A stretch of 64,000 bases of DNA from Anaerobacillus alkaliphilus (GCF_004116265.1 NZ_QOUX01000023.1:62001-126000); one strand, 5' to 3'. Positions 36,551-44,592 are shown, counted from the stretch's first letter. Notes: generated from the letters alone by a model not told the origin. Numbers and translations are program-made.

Positions 36551-37435
36551 CTAGTTCACACTTTTGCGATACATTGCTTTGAAAGTAATTAATGAGAATA
36601 CCACGGTGATAATAAACAAACCATATGCCACCGCTGCAGCATATCCGTAATTGTTAAAGCGGAATGCTTGGTTGTACAAGTACAATACCATTGTGTTTAA
36701 CGATCCTTGTGGAGCACCTAAACCATTAGTGATTAACATCGGTAAGTCAAAAATTTGCAATCCACCAATTAAAGAAGTAATTAATACGTATAACATGATC
36801 GGCTTCAATAATGGCAGCGTGATACTAATAAACGTCTGAAAGCGATTTGCTCCATCTATTAAAGCTGATTCATAATAATCATTAGAAATCCCTGATATAC
36901 CTGCCATTAATACGATAAATGTATGACCAAACCACATCCATGCACCAATTAAAGCAACTGACCATCTGGCAGTAGTAGGATCATTCAACCAATTGATTGG
37001 TTTAGAGATAATTCCAAGGTCTAACAAGAGATGATTTAACGTACCGTGATGCCACCCTAATAAAATTCCGAATAATAAAGCTACAGAAGCAATCGTAATT
37101 AAATTAGGTAAATAAAACATCGCTCTAAAAAATCCTAACCCTTTCATTTTTAAACGAATGTCTGAAAATAAAACCGCTAATCCAAGCGCAATTCCAATTT
37201 GAAAAATAAAGTTTATTCCCCAGATATACCAGGTATTGATAAATGCTTGAAGAAAGTAGGTATCTGTGACTAATCTTTTATAATTAGCTAAACCAATAAA
37301 TTCTGGTGTACCCATTCCTGAATAATTTGTAAAACTGTAATAGAAGGTTAGTAAAATAGGATATATGCTAAACGTAGCAAAGACGATAAAGAAAGGTAAT
37401 ATAAACAGATATCCATAATAGTTTTTATTTTTCAT
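36551..37435 (-). CDS. CUT1 sugar ABC transporter permease (MalF type), glucan locus
   Basis: 294 aa, six membrane helices, N-terminal YLFILPFFIVFATFSIYPIL, EAA-type loop YYESALIDGANRFQTFISIT. A hairpin lies between it and the upstream binding-protein gene, as in the xylan importer operon. Confidence 0.93.
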   Translation of the reverse strand: MKNKNYYGYLFILPFFIVFATFSIYPILLTFYYSFTNYSGMGTPEFIGLANYKRLVTDTYFLQAFINTWYIWGINFIFQIGIALGLAVLFSDIRLKMKGLGFFRAMFYLPNLITIASVALLFGILLGWHHGTLNHLLLDLGIISKPINWLNDPTTARWSVALIGAWMWFGHTFIVLMAGISGISNDYYESALIDGANRFQTFISITLPLLKPIMLYVLITSLIGGLQIFDLPMLITNGLGAPQGSLNTMVLYLYNQAFRFNNYGYAAAVAYGLFIITVVFSLITFKAMYRKSVN

Positions 37436-37467
37436 GATAAGCGCCTTCCTTCTTCGATCTTATATAA

Positions 37468-37502
37468 AAGGGGATAGTAACAACTGCTATCCCCTTTCAT
37501 CT
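37468..37502 (-). terminator. Intra-operon hairpin between binding protein and permeases (glucan locus)
   Basis: GGGGATAG pairs with CTATCCCC, with TTTTAT following on the minus strand. It probably gives differential expression within the operon. Confidence 0.75.
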
Positions 37503-37504
37503 TT

Positions 37505-38830
37505 TTATTTTTGATCTGGTGTTTTAATTTGCGGGTAAGCGTTTCTTACTAAGTTATAAAATTCTTGAATAGCTTCCTCTTTCGTTTTCACACCATCTAC
37601 ATATTCTGAAACCATATTCCCAAAGAAATTATCAATTTGTTGATCGTATCTTGTTACAAGACCAGGATTAATACTTTCAGCTTGATTTAAGAAGAATGTG
37701 TAGTTATTTTGTCCACCTAGGAAAGGTTCACTAAAGTCACCTTTAATTTTTTCTGTAACTGGAAGATAAGATAGTACATCTCCGCTTTCTAGAGCCCAGT
37801 TAGTTAAAAATTCTTCATCATGTGTCATCATTTTTACGAATTCCCAAGCTAAGTCCTTATTTTTTGAACCACTGTAAATTCCTAACCATGTTCCACCCCA
37901 GAAGTACGGGTTCGGTCCGTTTGTAACTGCCCAATCCCCAGAAGTTACATCTGTATTCATCTTAAGAACACTATGAAGCCCCCAAGTTGGTAAAGCATAA
38001 GCGAATACCTCAACTTCATTCGAAGCATTTGTATCTACTGCGTCCCAACCTGCATTATAGTTGATTGGGCCATCCATTGCAGCAAACCAAGCAGGAGACC
38101 ATTCTGGTGCAAATGCTGTTAAATCCATTTCACGTAATTGCTTTGCATAATCAAAGTGATTGATACGGCCTTCTGACATAACAAGTTCATTATTTTCATT
38201 TACCCACGCTTGCGGATTGTTTCCTTGTGCAAACCAACGAACTGCTCCTTCATCAGGGAATAAGCGATAGCCCTTAGCTTTTAGCTCTTCTCCTACTGCA
38301 AATAAACCGTCCATTGTACTAAACTTTTCACCAATTACTTGAGGGTCATCTGTACCTAATACTTCATTAGCAATACTTCTTCTATAGAAAATACCACCTG
38401 GTGTCGTTTGCCATGACAGCGCTTTAATGTTACCGTCAGAGCCACGACCTAAATCAAAAACATAGTCAACAAAGTCGCCCTTTAACTCTTCAACATTGTA
38501 AGGTGCTTGAGAAAGATTTTCCCAATACCCTTGTTCAACCCAATCCTTAATAAAAGCTAATTCACCAGTAAAAATATCAGGTGCACCTGAACCACTTTCA
38601 AGTACTGGTCTTAAACGTGTTGGATAGTCTGCAATTGGAATAATTGTTAACTCAATCTCAACATCATGTCTTTCCATGAAAACATCAATTGGTTCTTGAA
38701 GTTCATCCGTGAACGACCATACAGTAAGTTTTTGTTTACCACCTGGATTACTCGAGCTGTCACCCGAATTACAAGCGATTAGAGCAAAACTTAGAACTGA
38801 TACTAACAAAAACAAAAATAATTTCTTCAT
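37505..38830 (-). CDS. Sugar ABC transporter substrate-binding lipoprotein, glucan locus
   Basis: 441 aa. Signal peptide with lipobox (FALIACNSGD), then a family 1 solute-binding fold (KLTVWSFTDELQEPIDVFME; GTWLGIYSGSKNKDLAWEFV). Starts at the ATG 38828-38830 with GGGGGAAAG about 5 nt before it. A longer frame upstream has no ribosome binding site and would put 14 polar residues before the signal peptide. Three LacI-type operators lie in the 250 bp upstream. Confidence 0.94.
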   Translation of the reverse strand: MKKLFLFLLVSVLSFALIACNSGDSSSNPGGKQKLTVWSFTDELQEPIDVFMERHDVEIELTIIPIADYPTRLRPVLESGSGAPDIFTGELAFIKDWVEQGYWENLSQAPYNVEELKGDFVDYVFDLGRGSDGNIKALSWQTTPGGIFYRRSIANEVLGTDDPQVIGEKFSTMDGLFAVGEELKAKGYRLFPDEGAVRWFAQGNNPQAWVNENNELVMSEGRINHFDYAKQLREMDLTAFAPEWSPAWFAAMDGPINYNAGWDAVDTNASNEVEVFAYALPTWGLHSVLKMNTDVTSGDWAVTNGPNPYFWGGTWLGIYSGSKNKDLAWEFVKMMTHDEEFLTNWALESGDVLSYLPVTEKIKGDFSEPFLGGQNNYTFFLNQAESINPGLVTRYDQQIDNFFGNMVSEYVDGVKTKEEAIQEFYNLVRNAYPQIKTPDQK

Positions 38831-38910
38831 TTTTCTTTCCCCCAATTCGTTTTTTTTAGTTTGGGTTTCCACATACTAATTTATTTGTAAATTGGAAACC
38901 ATTTATTATC

Positions 38911-39086
38911 CAAAGCGCTTTCGGAAAGTGTAAAAAAACAATCACTTACACCTCAGCCAAAAACTCTTTTGAATACACTTTGTTTCCCAAAGCGCTTTCG
39001 GAATTAACAGAAATTGTTTTTCTGTCACGCTTCCAAAACTCTTTTGAATACAGAAAACAGCTCATAACCACCCAAAGCGCTTTCGG
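38911..39086. promoter_or_regulatory. Array of three identical LacI-type operators before the glucan importer operon
   Basis: CAAAGCGCTTTCGG occurs at 38911-38924, 38988-39001 and 39073-39086, spaced 77 and 85 bp. The last two are preceded by a repeated CCAAAA..CTCTTTTGAATACA block, so an operator unit was duplicated. All lie between the LacI gene and the binding-protein gene. Confidence 0.8.
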
Positions 39087-39124
39087 ATTAGACAAGAACT
39101 ACTTTTATGTAGTCCTCTCTCCGA

Positions 39125-40132
39125 TTAAAGCTCCCTAGTTGACTCTCTAGTAACTAATTCAACTGGGATCGTAATAGCAGAAAACACCTTATTATTGTCA
39201 TTAATTTGATTTAACAAGACTTTTGCTGCATTTTCTCCTATTAAATCCGTATCCTGCCTAACTGTTGTTAGCTTAGGAGTAGTGTATTTTGCTAACTCAA
39301 TATCATCAAAACCTATTACTGAGATATCAGCAGGTACATTCAATCCGTTTTCGTTTATAGTACTTATTGCACCAATTGCCATCAAATCACTAGCAGCATA
39401 AACTGCTGTAGGACGGTCTTTTAACTCAAGTAACCGTTTCATGGCTTGATAGCCATCATCAAAAGAGAAGAAGCCTCCTTCAATAATATATGATTCTGGA
39501 ATATCTAAATTAAGCTTTTCAACTGCATTTTTAAATCCTCTTAATCTTTCATTCCCTGCAAACGTTTTTTCGTGACCGCTAATATGTGCGATTTTGCGGT
39601 GACCAAGAGCATATAAGTGGTTGACAGCAATCTCACTCCCTGAAAAACTGTCGCTGTATACAACGCTTGACTTATTGCTATGCAAGTCAATTACAACGCT
39701 TGGCAAGTCAGAGTCCATTAAATGTTGTACTTCTGGGTTATCATAGTTTGAACAAACAACAATAATCCCATCAACACCACGATGTAGTGCATGGTCTAAG
39801 TAGCTCTTTTTTTCTGAACCGACATTTTGGCTCAAGAAAATAATATCGTAACCTGAGCTTTCCACTCGTTGTTTAAAGCTCTGAATTACTGCACTAAAAA
39901 ATGGATGCTTAATTCCCACTCCTAAATCTTCAATAAAGATAACTCCTAACGTCCACGATTTCTTCGTTGTCAATGAACGAGCAATTGAATTTGGGTAATA
40001 ACCAATTTCTTTTACTGCATCTAGGATAATCTTTTTGGTCTTTGCACTCACATCAGGATAGTCGTTTAATGCCCTAGATACTGTTGTGATGGAATACCCA
40101 GTCTTTTTTGCAATATCATATATAGTAGCCAC
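39125..40132 (-). CDS. LacI-family transcriptional regulator of the glucan locus
   Basis: 335 aa. N-terminal LacI helix-turn-helix (TIYDIAKKTGYSITTVSRAL, then NDYPDVSAKTKKII), hinge helix NSIARSLTTKKS, and a periplasmic-binding-protein-like effector domain ending in VIGFDDIELAKYTTP and TTVRQDTDLIGENAAKVLL. It probably represses the importer, GH16 and phosphorylase units in the absence of a gluco-oligosaccharide. The GCGC-centred operators upstream of those genes and upstream of itself support this. The effector is unknown. Confidence 0.93.
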   Translation of the reverse strand: MATIYDIAKKTGYSITTVSRALNDYPDVSAKTKKIILDAVKEIGYYPNSIARSLTTKKSWTLGVIFIEDLGVGIKHPFFSAVIQSFKQRVESSGYDIIFLSQNVGSEKKSYLDHALHRGVDGIIVVCSNYDNPEVQHLMDSDLPSVVIDLHSNKSSVVYSDSFSGSEIAVNHLYALGHRKIAHISGHEKTFAGNERLRGFKNAVEKLNLDIPESYIIEGGFFSFDDGYQAMKRLLELKDRPTAVYAASDLMAIGAISTINENGLNVPADISVIGFDDIELAKYTTPKLTTVRQDTDLIGENAAKVLLNQINDNNKVFSAITIPVELVTRESTREL

Positions 40133-40146
40133 TAGTCATCCCTCCA

Positions 40147-40168
40147 ATATCGAAAGCGCTTTCGATAT
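40147..40168. promoter_or_regulatory. Perfect 22-bp palindromic operator before the LacI gene
   Basis: The core CGAAAGCGCTTTCG (40151-40164) is extended by ATAT on each side, all symmetric. It lies about 15 bp before the LacI start codon, so negative autoregulation is likely. Confidence 0.75.
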
Positions 40169-40266
40169 AATAATATAATCAATTACCCAGAAAGTCAAGA
40201 ATGCTTTCAAATATAATTGTGGCCATTTTGAAAACTAACATGCACGGATTTTTCAAAACTTTCTCC

Positions 40267-40497
40267 TTATAATTTGCAGATAGCGCTTTTAATGGTCCCT
40301 CCATTTTTAAGAGTAACTTCTCTAACTATATAATCGCCTTCCATTAGTATTGGTTCTATTAAATCTTTTTCCTCAAGCTCCATGCCGATAAGACGTACCT
40401 CAGGAGTGTTCGAGACATCCTCATCTAAATCAAATATTGTTGATACGACACTTTCATTTCTAATAAAAATCGGATGGTATATAATAAATTTTCCCAA
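40267..40497 (-). pseudogene. Unknown small gene, probably frameshifted near its start
   Basis: An open frame of 76 codons with no recognised family (contains VRLIGMELEEKDLIEP and YIVREVTLKNGG). Its only start is a TTG without a ribosome binding site. A well-placed ATG (MLNRKHFGK) with GGGAGGGA 8 nt upstream opens just upstream in another frame. The two frames join by one base at an A4 run, which would give an 82-aa protein. Either the gene is broken by a single-base indel or the sequence has an error there. Two palindromic operators in front of it place it in the LacI regulon. Confidence 0.4.
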
Positions 40498-40508
40498 AGT
40501 GCTTTCGG
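40495..40508. promoter_or_regulatory. LacI-type operator overlapping the 5' end of the small unknown ORF
   Basis: CAAAGTGCTTTCGG, one base from the consensus of the array at 38911-39086. Confidence 0.55.
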
Positions 40509-40551
40509 TTAAGCATAAGAAAAATCCCTCCCTCTAGTTCTTTATGGCTCT

Positions 40552-40583
40552 GACTAAAATCGAAAGCGCTTTCGATTTTAGTC
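40552..40583. promoter_or_regulatory. Perfect 32-bp palindrome containing the LacI-type operator
   Basis: The core CGAAAGCGCTTTCG (40561-40574) is flanked by GACTAAAAT on the left and its exact complement ATTTTAGTC on the right. This is the longest perfect dyad in the window and the strongest candidate operator of the locus. Confidence 0.75.
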
Positions 40584-40671
40584 TATATATGTTGCTAATA
40601 GATCAATGATGTTTTATGTGAACAATCAAAAGAGGCTTCCTCTTATCCCTGATAATAATAAACAACAATAA

Positions 40672-40715
40672 AAAACGACCCCATTCCTTGCTTTAGCAAG
40701 AAACGAAGTCGTTAT
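40672..40715 (-). terminator. Terminator of tRNA-Ala
   Basis: AACGAC and GTCGTT close a stem that also contains an inner CTTGC/GCAAG hairpin; a TTTTTTATT tail follows on the minus strand. Confidence 0.75.
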
Positions 40716-40725
40716 GTAAGTTGGT

Positions 40726-40801
40726 TGGTGGAGACTAGCGGGATCGAACCGCTGACCTTTTGGCTGCCAGCCAAACGCTCTCCCAGCTGAGCTAAGCCCC
40801 C
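40726..40801 (-). tRNA. tRNA-Ala (anticodon GGC)
   Basis: 76 nt including an encoded CCA (40726-40728). Acceptor arm GGGGGCT / AGTCTCC with two G-U pairs, D arm GCTC..GAGC, anticodon arm TTTGG-CTGGCAG-CCAAA giving anticodon GGC, and T arm AGCGG-TTCGATC-CCGCT. The gene stands alone. Confidence 0.96.
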
Positions 40802-40871
40802 ACAAAATTTATATCAATAAAATGATTATAGCAAAAATAAATTAATTTTCAACTGTAATTTTTACCCTAAC

Positions 40872-41039
40872 TTAAAATACCCAATACAATACATAATAAG
40901 CTACTCCTGCAACTATAGCAGAAATCAATGCAGTGAGTACATTCTCTTTTTGCAGCTTCTTATGTTTTACGAAATCAAAGATTAGCCAGCCAACAAATAT
41001 TGTAAAGATAAACACGAGTACTTGAATCAAATATTTCAC
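40872..41039 (-). CDS. Small membrane protein of unknown function (55 aa)
   Basis: Two hydrophobic helices (LIQVLVFIFTIFVGWLIF and ALISAIVAGVAYYVLYWVF) separated by a charged turn DFVKHKKLQKE. The GTG at 41039 is only 1-2 nt after AAAGGAT; the in-frame TTG three codons later is spaced 9 nt from it and may be the real start. It is divergent from the K+ channel gene. Not recognised; topology N-in/C-in by the positive-inside rule (inference). Confidence 0.6.
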   Translation of the reverse strand: MKYLIQVLVFIFTIFVGWLIFDFVKHKKLQKENVLTALISAIVAGVAYYVLYWVF

Positions 41040-41183
41040 ATCCTTTTATAACAACTCTCACTAATCATATCACATGACTTGTCCCTCTTTCCATCTAACT
41101 GACTATACAAAGTTGTATTATTGGCTATACTAATCAATACGTGTTTTTTATTAAACCTTTTTCAATTTAGGAGAGAGAACTTT

Positions 41184-42185
41184 ATGAATTTTTCTGCAGT
41201 TACTCATACATACGCTCGTTTTCCAGTTGTTCTAAGGTTATTTATTATTGTCTTGTTCCTCATCGTAACAGCGGGTATTGCGATTCATTTTATTGAACCT
41301 GAGTCATACCCCACATTGTTCGAAGGCATTTGGTGGGCAATTGTAACCGCTTCTACAGTTGGGTACGGTGATTATACACCCGTTACAACGGTAGGAAGGA
41401 TTCTCGCCATTTTTGTTATTATGTTTGGAATTGGTATTGTCTCTTTTTTTGTTACGACATTCGCGTCTTCGACAATTACTACTAGAAATGCCTTAAAGCA
41501 TGGCGAGTTATCATTTAAGAAAGATGGTCATTATGTGATTGTAGGCTGGAATGAACGATCAAGGAATATGATTATACATTTACAAAAATTAAATCCCGAG
41601 TTAGAGATTGTGCTCATTGATCAAACGTTAAAACAATGTCCACTAAGTAGCAATATGGTCCACTTTATTCGCGGAAACCCTTTAGAAGATGATACATTAC
41701 AGAGAGCGAATATTAAAAAGGCACATACAGTAGTCATTACAGCAAACCTTCACACGTACGAGTCAGAAGCCGATCCAAAAAGTATCATTACGCTTTTAGC
41801 GATCAAAGGGCTAAACCCAGAAATCTACAGCGTTGTTGAAATCCTAACACCTGAGCAAAAAAACAATTGTCTTCGGGCAGGTGCTGATGAGATTATTGAA
41901 ACTTCGTTATTAACCAGTCTTGCGATGATAAATAGTACTATGTACCATGGAATCATTAATGTCGTCCACCAGCTGCTCGATCATCAAAATGATCATATGC
42001 TACTGTATTCAGAAGTTCCTACCCACCTATACGGAAAGACATATAAAGATTGCTTTTCAATTATTAATAACGATCATTCGCTAGTTATAGGCTTGTATCG
42101 AGATAACAAGGTTGAATTAACCCCCCTGCCAACAATAATTCTTCAAAAAGGCGATCACTTTATTGAAATAAAACGACTAGGTTGA
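41184..42185 (+). CDS. yugO: Potassium channel with RCK/TrkA-N domain (YugO-like)
   Basis: 333 aa. Two membrane helices flank a pore with selectivity filter TVGYGD (in WWAIVTASTVGYGDYTP). Then a cytoplasmic RCK domain starts HYVIVGWNERSRNMI (Rossmann fold, ligand gated) with a following TrkA-C-like part. It conducts K+ out of the cell; the B. subtilis homologue works in biofilm electrical signalling. The ATG at 41184 follows AGGAGA by about 9 nt; an upstream in-frame ATG has none. Next to yugN/pgi as in B. subtilis, but here with a diguanylate cyclase and ArsR unit in between. Confidence 0.93.
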   Translation: MNFSAVTHTYARFPVVLRLFIIVLFLIVTAGIAIHFIEPESYPTLFEGIWWAIVTASTVGYGDYTPVTTVGRILAIFVIMFGIGIVSFFVTTFASSTITTRNALKHGELSFKKDGHYVIVGWNERSRNMIIHLQKLNPELEIVLIDQTLKQCPLSSNMVHFIRGNPLEDDTLQRANIKKAHTVVITANLHTYESEADPKSIITLLAIKGLNPEIYSVVEILTPEQKNNCLRAGADEIIETSLLTSLAMINSTMYHGIINVVHQLLDHQNDHMLLYSEVPTHLYGKTYKDCFSIINNDHSLVIGLYRDNKVELTPLPTIILQKGDHFIEIKRLG

Positions 42186-42189
42186 TTGT

Positions 42190-42238
42190 AAAATCAAAAA
42201 GACGACTAATCTAAGGATAGATGTCGTCTTTTTGATGT
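42190..42238 (+). terminator. Terminator of yugO
   Basis: ATCAAAAAGACGAC pairs with GTCGTCTTTTTGAT around an A/G-rich loop. Confidence 0.9.
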
Positions 42239-42403
42239 ACAAGAGCCTAGATAATGTCGGATTTAACAGACTCTATCTCCTACAACTGTCACCCTTTAAG
42301 TACCACCATTTAATTAATACTAGAGTCATATTTGAACTTCTGTAGTATCTATAATTTAGAAAATATCTGTAGTATAATTCTTCATAAGGAGAGGATATTT
42401 TAA

Positions 42404-43930
42404 ATGAATAGAAGACATACATTTGCAATTGCTATATTCATATCCCTATATATTTTTTGTCTTAGTCTTTCTACGGGTGTTTTAACAGATTACATAACAT
42501 CTCTTTTCTCAGGAACAGCAATCTTTATTTCTTTATTTCTTCAGATCCAAATGTTTAGAAGGGTATCTCCCCCGTTAAAAACTTTTATATTATTTTTTAT
42601 TATTGGGACAAGTAGTTACTTGTTAGCTGAAGTAACTTGGACTTATCAAGTTTTACTATTAGACAATTATCCTATCCCTAGCCCCAGTGATATATTTTAT
42701 GATCTAAATACGATCTCGTATATTATTGGATTTATATACCTTGCTTATGTAACTAGTCAACGCCTTCATTTTATTAATTTTCTGCTAGACGTGACAATCA
42801 TCTATAAAACAATTGTCGTTCTTTTAACGGTGTATTTTTTCGTACCTCAATTTAAAGCCAATGGATTTTTGCCTATTGAGATTACGATGGCAACGTTATA
42901 CCCTGCATTAATTATCCTGTTAAATATAGCTATAATTATTTGTTACTACGATAAAAATTTTATTTTACCAAAAAAATCCATGTTAATCTTTTTCCTCGCT
43001 GCTTTAATTCAGCTTTTAGGAGATACATTATTTGCAATCTCTTACTATCAATCTTCTTTCACAGCAGGTAGTTTGCTAGATCCACTTTGGAGTTTAACAA
43101 TTTTATTATATGGTTACGGGGTATACAGTTTGAAAGAAACGGTAGGTAATCTAACTGAACCATCTGACAAAATGCCATCTTATCTGTCATTTAAATCTAG
43201 CATGTACCGAATGGTACTACAGGGCCTTTGTATTCTTTTATTAGTTTTTTCTGTGATATACGCTGGTAATGTTGTACTTCAAATTACCTTAGTACTGACA
43301 ATTATATTAGTCTTAATCCGTCAAATACTCTCTAGTTTATATATCCATCAGCTATTGCAATCGATATCAACTTTAAAAGTGGGATTAGAAGTAAAAGTAA
43401 AGCAAAGAACAGAACAACTTTCAAAGAAAAATAACGAACTTCTATATGCATTTGAACAAATAAACTACATGGCTTACCACGATGATCTGACAGGACTTCC
43501 TAATCGTAGAGCTTTGTATGACAAAATGGAAAATTATAAACTGAAGCAACAACCGTTTACCTTGTTGTTTATAGACATTGATAAATTCAAGGAAATTAAC
43601 GACACATATGGCCATATGTGCGGCGATGAGTTCTTAATTTCATTTTCCAAAGGACTAACAAATACCATAAAAAACGAGGGTTTCGTCTATAGACAAGCAG
43701 GCGATGAATTCGTAATAATCTTTGAGGAAACTAATAAAGACATAATTGAAGAAATGATGAGGCGTTTGGACTATTTTTCAAAGGAACCTTTTTTGATCAA
43801 TGAGCAAGAAGTAGTTATTAACTTTAGCATTGGTAAGGCGCAGTATCCAATAGACACTACTGATATAACAAAAATAATCAAACTTGCAGATAATGAAATG
43901 TATAAAGCAAAAAAGGGAATAACTACTTAA
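42404..43930 (+). CDS. Membrane-bound diguanylate cyclase (GGDEF domain, AGDEF variant)
   Basis: 508 aa. About eight or nine N-terminal membrane helices (1-310), a short coiled coil (KVKQRTEQLSKKNNELLYAF), then a GGDEF domain (about 350-505) with DDLTGLPNRRALYDK, FIDIDKFKEINDTYGH and the signature RQAGDEFVIIFEE. The first Gly is replaced by Ala, a change seen in some active cyclases, so activity is likely but not assured. No RxxD inhibitory site is seen before the signature. No EAL domain. It makes c-di-GMP from two GTP at the inner membrane in response to an unknown signal. Confidence 0.9.
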   Translation: MNRRHTFAIAIFISLYIFCLSLSTGVLTDYITSLFSGTAIFISLFLQIQMFRRVSPPLKTFILFFIIGTSSYLLAEVTWTYQVLLLDNYPIPSPSDIFYDLNTISYIIGFIYLAYVTSQRLHFINFLLDVTIIYKTIVVLLTVYFFVPQFKANGFLPIEITMATLYPALIILLNIAIIICYYDKNFILPKKSMLIFFLAALIQLLGDTLFAISYYQSSFTAGSLLDPLWSLTILLYGYGVYSLKETVGNLTEPSDKMPSYLSFKSSMYRMVLQGLCILLLVFSVIYAGNVVLQITLVLTIILVLIRQILSSLYIHQLLQSISTLKVGLEVKVKQRTEQLSKKNNELLYAFEQINYMAYHDDLTGLPNRRALYDKMENYKLKQQPFTLLFIDIDKFKEINDTYGHMCGDEFLISFSKGLTNTIKNEGFVYRQAGDEFVIIFEETNKDIIEEMMRRLDYFSKEPFLINEQEVVINFSIGKAQYPIDTTDITKIIKLADNEMYKAKKGITT

Positions 43931-43946
43931 GTTACTCCCTTTTTGT
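43909..43946. terminator. Bidirectional terminator between GGDEF gene and arsR
   Basis: AAAAAGGGAATAACT pairs with AGTTACTCCCTTTTT with one bulge. It contains the stop codons of both convergent genes. Confidence 0.88.
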
Positions 43947-44231
43947 TGTAAATACACAGCATAACTTTTCGGACAGGATCTCGTTTACTTCTGCCTCGTT
44001 TAGCTCGTAGTAACTCCAAGTTCCTTCTGTCTCTTTTTTTATAAAGCCAGCATCTAATAGTATCTTTAAATGATAGGAAAGCTTTGATTGTTTCATATCA
44101 ACGATTTCACATAAATCACACACACATATTTTTCCTCTTACAACTAGTTCATGAAGAATTTGTAGCCGTTTTTCGTCGGCCAGTGCTTTGAATTTCAGCT
44201 CGTAATCTTTGAAAGATTTCGTGTTATTCAA
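43932..44231 (-). CDS. ArsR-family metal(loid)-responsive repressor
   Basis: 99 aa from the TTG shown. Winged helix with KFKALADEKRLQILHEL, a recognition region SKLSYHLKILLDAGFI, and the alpha-3 thiolate site ICVCDLCE, which is the As(III)/Sb(III)-type motif. CC near the C-terminus could add ligands. The TTG lacks a ribosome binding site. An ATC codon at 44253-44255, eight codons upstream and in frame, has GAAGGTG 6 nt before it, so translation may begin there with a rare start. It is transcribed with the 56-aa Cys-rich ORF upstream and three operators precede the unit. No arsB, acr3 or arsC is present. Confidence 0.9.
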   Translation of the reverse strand: MNNTKSFKDYELKFKALADEKRLQILHELVVRGKICVCDLCEIVDMKQSKLSYHLKILLDAGFIKKETEGTWSYYELNEAEVNEILSEKLCCVFTTKRE

Positions 44232-44270
44232 CTGTAAAAGCTCTATTTCTCTGATCTAAATCACCTTCTC

Positions 44271-44441
44271 TTATTGAGCACAGCAAATTGTGTTACAGCA
44301 AGGCTTTTGCTGTGCCATACCATTTAGTAAATTTGGTAAAGTTATTTCTTCCTCTTCTTTTTTCACTTGTCTCACTGATTGTTTAAGATTTTCATAACGG
44401 TACTTTGCTTCAGCCTGTAAAAAGTATTGGTTAGTAAACAT
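44271..44441 (-). CDS. 56-aa protein with C-terminal double-CC motif, arsR operon
   Basis: 56 aa. Helical, charged N-terminal part (FLQAEAKYRYENLKQSVRQ) and C-terminal QKPCCNTICCAQ with two vicinal cysteine pairs. GGAGG lies 9 nt before the ATG. It is 39 nt upstream of the arsR TTG on the same strand and first after the operator array. Vicinal thiols bind As(III) and other soft metals well, so metal(loid) binding, buffering or delivery is a reasonable inference; no family is recognised. Confidence 0.72.
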   Translation of the reverse strand: MFTNQYFLQAEAKYRYENLKQSVRQVKKEEEEITLPNLLNGMAQQKPCCNTICCAQ

Positions 44442-44464
44442 TGTAACATTCCTCCAGTTTTTTT

Positions 44465-44573
44465 ATCAAGATATTTTGATTTAAAGGGTTTGTTTCATCA
44501 ACTTTTTTTGATCTAAGTAGATATTACACCCTTAACCAATATTTAGCAACACGTTTAATCAAATTTTTTTGAT
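44465..44573. promoter_or_regulatory. Three identical ArsR-type operators (ATCAA-N6-TTGAT)
   Basis: Perfect ATCAA-N6-TTGAT dyads at 44465-44480, 44497-44512 and 44558-44573. This is the form of ArsR/SmtB-family operators. The first two start 32 bp apart, about three helical turns. They lie directly upstream of the CC-protein/arsR unit and not before any other gene. Confidence 0.85.
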
Positions 44574-44592
44574 TTATTTTTCGACATAGTTA

